The notes under the pieces: generated by a model | Database searches by the model: none | Seen by the model: only the letters and a program-made list of their open reading frames with translations | What the model was told of the DNA's origin: nothing | Origin: an uncultured Rhizobiaceae group bacterium | GTDB lineage: Bacteria; Pseudomonadota; Alphaproteobacteria; Rhizobiales; Rhizobiaceae | Assembly (NCBI GenBank): GCA_937930635.1 | Contig: CALHCF010000013.1 | Coordinates: 104,012 to 168,011, forward strand | DNA: 64,000 nt | Reading direction: 5' to 3' | Translations under genes and position numbers: made by a program | Shown here: positions 58,983 to 64,000 of the stretch, in pieces | Layout of the letters: every line of letters starts with the position of its first letter | Position numbering within the stretch: the first letter of the stretch is position 1

Positions 58983-61677
58983 GACCCTGAACCCCGAACG
59001 CATCAAACGTCAGATTGCCCAACGTCTTTCGCTCCGGCGGCCGCAGGAAGAAGCGCTCGACATCCTTGTTGAAGTTCTTTCGCACATGGATTTTGAAAGC
59101 GAAGTTGATCTCGACGCCTTGCTTGCCGAAATTCAGAAATCCTGGCCAAGTGTTGTGGACTTCGAACGAGACTTTCCATCACTTTGCTTTGCGCTTGCGA
59201 CCGGCGTGGGTAAAACCCGCCTCATGGGTGCCTTCGTTGCCTATCTTTATCGCACAGACCGCTCAAAGAACTTCTTCGTTCTCGCGCCCAATACAACCAT
59301 CTATCAAAAACTGATTGATGATTTTTCCAAACAAGCTTCACCCAAATATGTGTTTCGGGGCATCGCGGAATTTGCCCAAAATCCGCCAATCATTGTGACA
59401 GGGGACACTTGGGAAGAAGGGCGCGGTGTGCGTGGTGCTGACCTGTTCGGCAATGAAGCGGTAATCAACATCTTCAATGTCCAGAAGATTGCTCGCGAAG
59501 AGGGTAGAATCAGATCGTTCCGAGAAACAATTGGCGAAAGCTATTTCGATTATCTGTCTGATTTGCCTGATCTGGTGATGATGATGGATGAAGCGCATAG
59601 ATACAGGGCAAGGGCCGGATTTAACGCTATTGCTGAGCTTAAACCGAAGCTGGGTCTTGAACTAACAGCCACCCCGAAGACCGTTGGTGCAAATCCAAAG
59701 GACTTCAAGAACGTCATTTACAACTATGGCCTCGGCAATGCCATGGCAGATGGCTATGTAAAAGAGCCAGCCGTTGCGACACGTGCTGATTTTCGCGCTT
59801 CAGACTATTCAGCAGATCAGCTTGAACAAATCATGCTTGAGGATGGCGTACATTACCACGAGAAGGTGAATACAGAACTTGAGCTCTATGCCCGCCAAAC
59901 CGGTCGCAGGCGCGTGTATCCGTTCATGCTGGTCGTTGCACAGGATACCACCCACGCCAAGACATTGCGGGAACGCATAGAAAGCGATGAGTTCTTTAAA
60001 GGTGCCTATAAAGACCGCGTGGCGGAAGTACATTCCAAACAATCCGGTGTGGAGAGTGATGAAGCGGCAGAGCGTCTCGTCACACTGGAAACCACCAATG
60101 ATACGGACATTGTCATCCATGTGAACAAGCTGAAGGAAGGTTGGGACGTTACCAATCTTTATACGATAGTTCCGCTCCGAGCATCTGCTTCTGACATTCT
60201 CACCGAGCAAACTCTTGGGCGTGGTCTTCGCCTTCCTTATGGAGAGCGCACTGGAAACGAATATGTCGATACGCTTACGGTTATCGCGCATGACCGTTTT
60301 GACGATGTGATCAAAAAGGCCCGCGAAGACGACTCCGTTTTGAAGGTCAAAGAATTCACGATTGGTGAAGGTGGCGACATTTCTGCAGAACGCCAGGAAG
60401 TGATCGAAGTTCCCACAACGATTGAAACACAACTCACCGGCAGACCTTCAGGGGGTATGGCTGAAGGTGCGCAGACAAAATACGTTTTTGAGGCCCCGAG
60501 GGAACAAGAACTTGCGCGGACAACAATTGCTTTGGTTCGTGAAAAGTATGAACGAGAACTCAAGGGCGGATTGAAAGACCTCAAGAAGCCTGAAGTTCAA
60601 AAGGCTATCGCAGAAGATGTTCGCCGCATTTCCAAACCAGCACAAGGCACGTTGGATGGTGTTGTCGATGAGCCCGATGTGGAGAAGCTGGTGGCAGAGG
60701 TCGCTGTCAGCATTGCTGAGAATACCATCGAGATACCGGAGATTGTTGTCATACCGAGCAGGGAAGTGAATTTCTGGTTTGATGATTTTGATTTGTCCAG
60801 CCTTTCTGAAGTCCGCTATCAGCCAATATCTGATCGTTTGTTAATCAGAAACCTACGGGATGAAAGCCAACGCGAATTGGCACGTTCACTGGAAGGCCCA
60901 CGAGAAGAAGTTATCGAAAATTACATTGTGAAGTTTCTGATCGATTACCCTGAAGTCGATTACGACAGTCAATCAGGCTTGCTCTACAAGCTGGCGGGGC
61001 AAATGGTAGGGCACCTGAGAAGTTACCTTTCTTCTGAAGAAGACGTGGAGAATGTGGCCCTTGCCCACGGCAAAGCGCTGGCTGCATTTATCTTCTCGCA
61101 GATGAAAGATCACTACCGGCAGACACCAGCCGACTATCAGGCGCGTAAGGTTCGTTCATTCAGACAATTAAAGCCGCAGCAATTCGGTTACACGCCTTCA
61201 AAACTGCTGCCAATCAACCAGGCTGCATCACCGTTGTCTTCAACCCCCAGCTATGTGTTCAACGGGACAGTGAAAAGCCCTTATCAACAGCACAAGTTTC
61301 ATTCTGATCCCGAGCGTCGTTTTGCAGTGATGATTGACAGTGAATTTGAAAGCGATGTCATTCGCTGGCTAAAGCCCGGACGTGGACAGTTCAAGATCGA
61401 GTACGAACCCGGCAAACCTTACGAGCCAGATTTTGTCGTAGAAACGGATTCAGAAAAACTCATTGTTGAAGTGAAAGCCGCCAATGAGATGGATGATCCT
61501 GTTGTTCAAATTAAAGCGCGCGCTGCCGTAGAGTGGATCAAGCACGCAAATTCATTTGCTGAAGAGGGTGATGGCAAGCAATGGCGTTATGCTCTGATCC
61601 CAGATAATGCGATTACAGAGTCAGCTACTTTGCAGGGCCTGTTGGCGGCATATTCAGTCCAAAATCAGGAGACGTGA
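58975..61677 (+). CDS. Type III restriction helicase-nuclease (Res)
   Basis: A 900-residue SF2 translocase with Walker A ALATGVGKTRLMG (about 74-86), DEAH motif MMMDEAHRYRA, motif VI LGRGLRLPYG, and a C-terminal PD-(D/E)XK nuclease (PYEPDFVVETDSEKLIVEVK, catalytic Asp and E-x-K). All parts needed for type III cleavage are present. The ATG at 58975 overlaps the Mod stop (ATGCTTGA), coupling translation. It is the last gene of the defence block before the right-end integration functions. Confidence 0.93.
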   Translation: MLETLNPERIKRQIAQRLSLRRPQEEALDILVEVLSHMDFESEVDLDALLAEIQKSWPSVVDFERDFPSLCFALATGVGKTRLMGAFVAYLYRTDRSKNFFVLAPNTTIYQKLIDDFSKQASPKYVFRGIAEFAQNPPIIVTGDTWEEGRGVRGADLFGNEAVINIFNVQKIAREEGRIRSFRETIGESYFDYLSDLPDLVMMMDEAHRYRARAGFNAIAELKPKLGLELTATPKTVGANPKDFKNVIYNYGLGNAMADGYVKEPAVATRADFRASDYSADQLEQIMLEDGVHYHEKVNTELELYARQTGRRRVYPFMLVVAQDTTHAKTLRERIESDEFFKGAYKDRVAEVHSKQSGVESDEAAERLVTLETTNDTDIVIHVNKLKEGWDVTNLYTIVPLRASASDILTEQTLGRGLRLPYGERTGNEYVDTLTVIAHDRFDDVIKKAREDDSVLKVKEFTIGEGGDISAERQEVIEVPTTIETQLTGRPSGGMAEGAQTKYVFEAPREQELARTTIALVREKYERELKGGLKDLKKPEVQKAIAEDVRRISKPAQGTLDGVVDEPDVEKLVAEVAVSIAENTIEIPEIVVIPSREVNFWFDDFDLSSLSEVRYQPISDRLLIRNLRDESQRELARSLEGPREEVIENYIVKFLIDYPEVDYDSQSGLLYKLAGQMVGHLRSYLSSEEDVENVALAHGKALAAFIFSQMKDHYRQTPADYQARKVRSFRQLKPQQFGYTPSKLLPINQAASPLSSTPSYVFNGTVKSPYQQHKFHSDPERRFAVMIDSEFESDVIRWLKPGRGQFKIEYEPGKPYEPDFVVETDSEKLIVEVKAANEMDDPVVQIKARAAVEWIKHANSFAEEGDGKQWRYALIPDNAITESATLQGLLAAYSVQNQET

Positions 61678-61694
61678 AAATAGTAAGAGTACCT

Positions 61695-61897
61695 CGTCCA
61701 TTTGTTGTACGGGAAATTTTTTAGCGGTAAACAATTGAAATGATTGAGTTTCCTAATCTCACTTTGCGCTCCATTTTTCGAAATTTGTGCATTGCACAAA
61801 AATACCTTAACATATTGAAATATATAGGAAATATGTGATATAGTGGGACATGGAAAAACACTGATTTTCACGTTTTTGTTGTACATCCGTTGTACAA
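61695..61897 (+). repeat. Right-end arm-type sites matching those of int1
   Basis: Sixteen bases at 61695-61710 (CGTCCATTTGTTGTAC) equal 14801-14816. GTTGTAC copies at 61878 and 61889 have the same 11-bp spacing as 14810/14821. All are direct. They suggest Int1's substrate ended here. The region 61678-62049 holds no gene. Confidence 0.6.
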
Positions 61898-61941
61898 TTG
61901 TCTTCTTTTTCGTAAATACATTGAAATCATTATATTAAATG

Positions 61942-61952
61942 ATCTCATCGCC
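61942..61952 (+). repeat. Candidate inner attR core
   Basis: ATCTCATCGCC, identical to 14678-14688 in the same orientation, 45 bases outside the right Int1 arm pair. By chance an 11-base match between these two short flanks is unlikely but not excluded. Confidence 0.35.
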
Positions 61953-61983
61953 AGAACATATGTGCACATAATTGAACATATGA

Positions 61984-62040
61984 GAGTTGCGATTCGAACT
62001 CGCGCTTCTGCAGATTGAATTCTGGTGCCGCTAATCTAGC
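61984..62040 (-). other. tRNA-like remnant, right side
   Basis: On the minus strand: GGCTAGATTAGCGGCACCAG, then AATTCAATCTG and GCGAGTTCGAATCGCAA. The T-arm-like part matches that of the left remnant (14659-14673) but in opposite orientation. It cannot form a complete cloverleaf. Confidence 0.3.
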
Positions 62041-62049
62041 CGAACATAT

Positions 62050-63210
62050 TCAGACTGCATCTTCCTCGTGAGTTTCAAGCGTTTCCAAGTAAGTCTCATA
62101 ATTTATGACCGCTTCTCGCATCTCATCCAGATAGGAATATCGGTTATAAATTGCAGCTACACCACTGAAAGAACCAGATACATGGTTCAATAATTTCTCG
62201 GTGATATGAATAGGCGTGCCAATCTTGGCATGGGTGGTGCTGAAAGATCTGCGTAAATCGTGGAGAGTGTAGTGGGCAACATTCTCAAGCTGATCATCAA
62301 ACCGCTTTTTGCATTTACCCCAGCCGTTAAAAGTTTTGCTGCTTTCAGTGCTGCCAGGAAATACATATTGATCAAACTGGGGGAGGGCTTCCAAAAGTGC
62401 TTTGGTTAAATCGCCAAATGGAACGGTATGAGTTCGGCCATTTTTCACATGAGCTCCTGGCCACGTTATTGTTTGTTCATCAAGGTCAATCCACTTCCAT
62501 TCTAACATCGCAATTTCTCCGCGACGTTGCCCGGTCAGAATACAAAGAGCCACAATTGCACCATATGGCCAACCTTCTTCCGATGCTCTCGAAAAGACTT
62601 GCAGTAATTCCCGTTCATCTAATACCCGTTCTCTGGATGGTAAGCGTTTCGGTTTTTGCAATCGGTCAGCTGGATTTTGATCGATCAGTTCTTCTCGATA
62701 CGCCCAGTTGAAAAATATCCGTATGGCAACATAGGCATGCTTGTATTCAGATGGGGTTTTGTGAAGTCTGGAGAGGGCTTTCTGTAAATCAAGGCGGGTG
62801 ATTTCATTGAGCCGCTTTCCTTTGAACTTGAAATGTCTATTGAGCAGACGGTTGTAATCTCGGTAGGTGCGGGGACGATTACGTTCCTTTGAGAGCTCCA
62901 GAAATTCGGTGCGTGCATCTGTGAACAACACAGATTGCTTAGGTGGATCCTCAACAACACCAAGAGCTAGGCCTGCCAAAAGTTTCTTAGCTTCATCACG
63001 TGCATCTTTAAGGCTGGTAACCGGATATTTGCCAACGACCTTGCGTCTGCGTGCTTCCCGAGGGCCATACATAACAATGAATGTCTTTTGCCCGCCTTGT
63101 GAGACGCGGCAACCAAATCCAGAAAGTTTACTATCCCAGTAGGTTTCTTGACCGTTGGGAGGAGGGTTCAGGGCTTTGAGCGCAAGGTCTGTTAGCTGAA
63201 GCTTGGGCAT
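62050..63210 (-). CDS. Tyrosine integrase at attR (Int2)
   Basis: A 386-residue integrase: N-terminal arm-binding DUF4102-like part (LTDLALKALNPPPNGQETYW, DSKLSGFGCRVS), core-binding domain (about 95-185) and catalytic domain with Arg in ILTGQRRGEIAML, Lys in HVKNGRTHTVPF, His-x-x-Arg in LHDLRRSFST, His in LLNHVSG, and the terminal YNRYSY tyrosine. I prefer the ATG at 63210; a GTG at 63222 falls inside the arm-type repeat. Its position between the 26-bp arm repeat and attR makes it the likely integrase of the 49-kb outer element. Confidence 0.93.
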   Translation of the reverse strand: MPKLQLTDLALKALNPPPNGQETYWDSKLSGFGCRVSQGGQKTFIVMYGPREARRRKVVGKYPVTSLKDARDEAKKLLAGLALGVVEDPPKQSVLFTDARTEFLELSKERNRPRTYRDYNRLLNRHFKFKGKRLNEITRLDLQKALSRLHKTPSEYKHAYVAIRIFFNWAYREELIDQNPADRLQKPKRLPSRERVLDERELLQVFSRASEEGWPYGAIVALCILTGQRRGEIAMLEWKWIDLDEQTITWPGAHVKNGRTHTVPFGDLTKALLEALPQFDQYVFPGSTESSKTFNGWGKCKKRFDDQLENVAHYTLHDLRRSFSTTHAKIGTPIHITEKLLNHVSGSFSGVAAIYNRYSYLDEMREAVINYETYLETLETHEEDAV

Positions 63211-63212
63211 AA

Positions 63213-63238
63213 TCTTAGGCACGCATTAGGCACGCAAA
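63213..63238 (+). repeat. Arm-type repeat, right copy
   Basis: Exact 26-bp copy of 14447-14472 (two TTAGGCACGC units), placed in the 5' leader of int2, 119 bases before attR. Binding here could also repress int2. Confidence 0.75.
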
Positions 63239-63356
63239 ATAGGCGTGTAGGGGTGATTTTCAATGTTCAGCTATATCATAAAAATCATAGTTAGTACATT
63301 GTTTTTATTAATCAATTTGTTGATCTATGTTCATCTATGAGAAGCTGTCAAAAAGA

Positions 63357-63402
63357 AATCATAATCCGCGTGTCGGGGGTTCAAGTCCCTCTCCCGCTAC
63401 CA
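63357..63402 (+). repeat. attR of the 49-kb element
   Basis: Exact 46-bp duplicate of the tRNA-Met 3' part at 14358-14403. There is no tRNA 5' half before it, so it is not a functional tRNA gene. Confidence 0.93.
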
Positions 63403-63469
63403 TTTTCAAGAAGATCAATGACTTAGACCTCAAGAGTTGAGTGTGACACGAAAGTGAGACACGAACGGC

Positions 63470-63855
63470 ATGAGGCATTGTTCTTTTCTATCAATTTCCC
63501 GTCATGGAATTTTCTATTTTCGATTTCCATTCACTAGTGAGAGTTGCGGTAAGCGGAATTCAATCAAGCTGTCGCTAAAAACCAGATGCCCCAAAGCAGC
63601 AAAGGCTTACGCACTTCAATTAGGAGCGTATTGCACCTCGATAAGCAGCAATGGTATTTGCGATATCATGGAAGCAAATAGACTTAGAAAATTGATAGCA
63701 GAATATTTTAACGAAATTCAAAGGCGTGGCATAGAATTTATCAATCGAGACGGATTTTCTGCTGACACGAGACAGTCCTACCGTGATGCTATCCGGCATT
63801 TGAAATCTGACATAAATGCCAAAGCAAACAATGCCAACGATGTTTATACGCCTGT
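63470..63855 (+). pseudogene. Truncated integrase of a neighbouring element
   Basis: Codes about 128 residues of an integrase N-terminus: SRHGIFYFRFPF and LSLKTRCPKAAKAYALQL match the DUF6538-type N-terminal segment, followed by a helical core-binding region (FSADTRQSYRDAIRHLKSDI). After VYTPV the frame runs into the end of an IS. Two GACACGAA repeats precede it (63445 and 63457), like arm sites. It starts 67 bases after attR, as the first gene of another tRNA-Met island. Confidence 0.7.
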
Positions 63856-64000
63856 TGACCTGAGACCCAACTCTCCTCCAGTCATTTGGAGAATCCGTCG
63901 GTTTGCTTTTGGCCTTATGCGGCCAGTTTTTCCAGTGCCATTTTCATAACGAATTCGTTGGGCGTGACATTGCCCAATGAAGAGTGTGGTCTCTCTGCGT
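63856..64000 (-). mobile_element. IS3-family element, one end only
   Basis: The interruption of the integrase fragment begins near 63856 with TGACCTGAGACCC, an IS3-like terminal TG. The element runs off the window. The exact terminus is inferred. Confidence 0.55.
63915..64000 (-). CDS. IS3-family transposase, C-terminus (partial)
   Basis: Reading from the window edge toward 63915 gives AERPHSSLGNVTPNEFVMKM and then ALEKLAA before a TAA stop. The RPHSSLGN-x-TP-x-EF motif is the C-terminal hallmark of IS3-family OrfB (rve) integrase-type transposases. Only 27 residues are inside the window; the rest and the start lie beyond it. Confidence 0.85.
   Translation of the reverse strand, partial: AERPHSSLGNVTPNEFVMKMALEKLAA

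Larger units (their letters stand above)
14404..63402. mobile_element. 49-kb integrative element in tRNA-Met
   Basis: Bounded by 46-bp exact direct repeats (attL 14358-14403, attR 63357-63402) and by a second, 26-bp arm-type direct repeat (14447-14472, 63213-63238). It has tyrosine integrase genes at both ends, an excisionase-like AlpA, two replication-relaxation proteins, two VirD4/TraG-like ATPases, a primase, a Rep-like protein with iterons, and defence and transport cargo. No VirB-like mating-pair proteins or canonical relaxase are visible. I infer a composite, plasmid-like mobilisable island rather than a self-sufficient ICE or prophage (no capsid, tail or lysis genes). Confidence 0.88.

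Noticed and set aside
51302..61677. DISARM or BREX system
   Set aside because: The SNF2-type helicase recalls DrmD, but no DrmA, DrmB, DrmC, PglZ, BrxL or Pgl genes are present.
14404..63402. Prophage
   Set aside because: Integrases, AlpA and a GP88-like gene are present, but there are no capsid, portal, terminase, tail or lysis genes.

Overview
The window comes from an alphaproteobacterium, most likely order Hyphomicrobiales (Rhizobiales). The evidence is the PhyR/NepR general stress response pair with an EcfG-type promoter, the cell-cycle regulator SciP (DUF1153), 6S RNA next to a 5-formyltetrahydrofolate cyclo-ligase gene, and an alphaproteobacterial elongator tRNA-Met. I cannot name the genus.

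Bases 1-14326 are ordinary chromosome: a PAS/HWE histidine kinase (cut by the window edge), phyR, nepR, rpsT, an enoyl-CoA hydratase, a DUF3179 protein, 6S RNA, 5-FTHF cyclo-ligase, a YmdB-like phosphodiesterase, a HupE/UreJ, DUF4198 and PqiA envelope/metal cluster, a Fis-type HTH protein, sciP, the otnC-otnK pair and mnmA.

Bases 14327-63402 are a ~49 kb integrated element. The 3' 46 bp of tRNA-Met (14358-14403) recur exactly at 63357-63402 as attL and attR, and a 26-bp arm-type repeat recurs at 14447 and 63213. An integrase (Int2) reads away from attR. A second, P4-type integrase (Int1) lies near attL with its own arm-site pairs at both ends of the island (14810-14829 and 61878-61897), so the island is probably nested. 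From left to right it holds: Int1 and debris (a GP88-like protein, an integrase remnant, a frameshifted cold-shock gene); small hypothetical proteins and a secreted Cys-repeat protein; a DUF1611 / ornithine-racemase-like / M19 dipeptidase cassette; a frameshifted IS1182-type element; plasmid/ICE housekeeping genes (DUF736, DUF3768, NYN nuclease); a replication-relaxation protein plus VirD4/TraG-like ATPase; a CHC2-Toprim primase; a repeat-rich noncoding stretch; an HTH protein and two secreted proteins; a small tyrosine recombinase with twin near-palindromic sites; five EamA transporters in a row; an iteron array with a two-winged-helix Rep-like protein; a second replication-relaxation / DUF2779 nuclease / TraG-like ATPase module; AlpA; and a 10.4 kb defence block (SNF2-type helicase, coiled-coil protein, EVE-like plus GIY-YIG nuclease, NucS-like nuclease, type III restriction-modification).

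Immediately beyond attR lie the truncated integrase of another element and the end of an IS3-family insertion, so several elements have piled up on one tRNA gene. No VirB-type mating-pair genes and no canonical relaxase are visible. The element looks like a plasmid-like mobilisable island carrying defence and transport cargo. The strongest leads for something undescribed are the defence block with its EVE-GIY-YIG protein, the iteron/Rep replicon, arrays of degenerate 10-bp units (GTCGCGAC-like) inside two coding regions, and the recombinase with paired sites.
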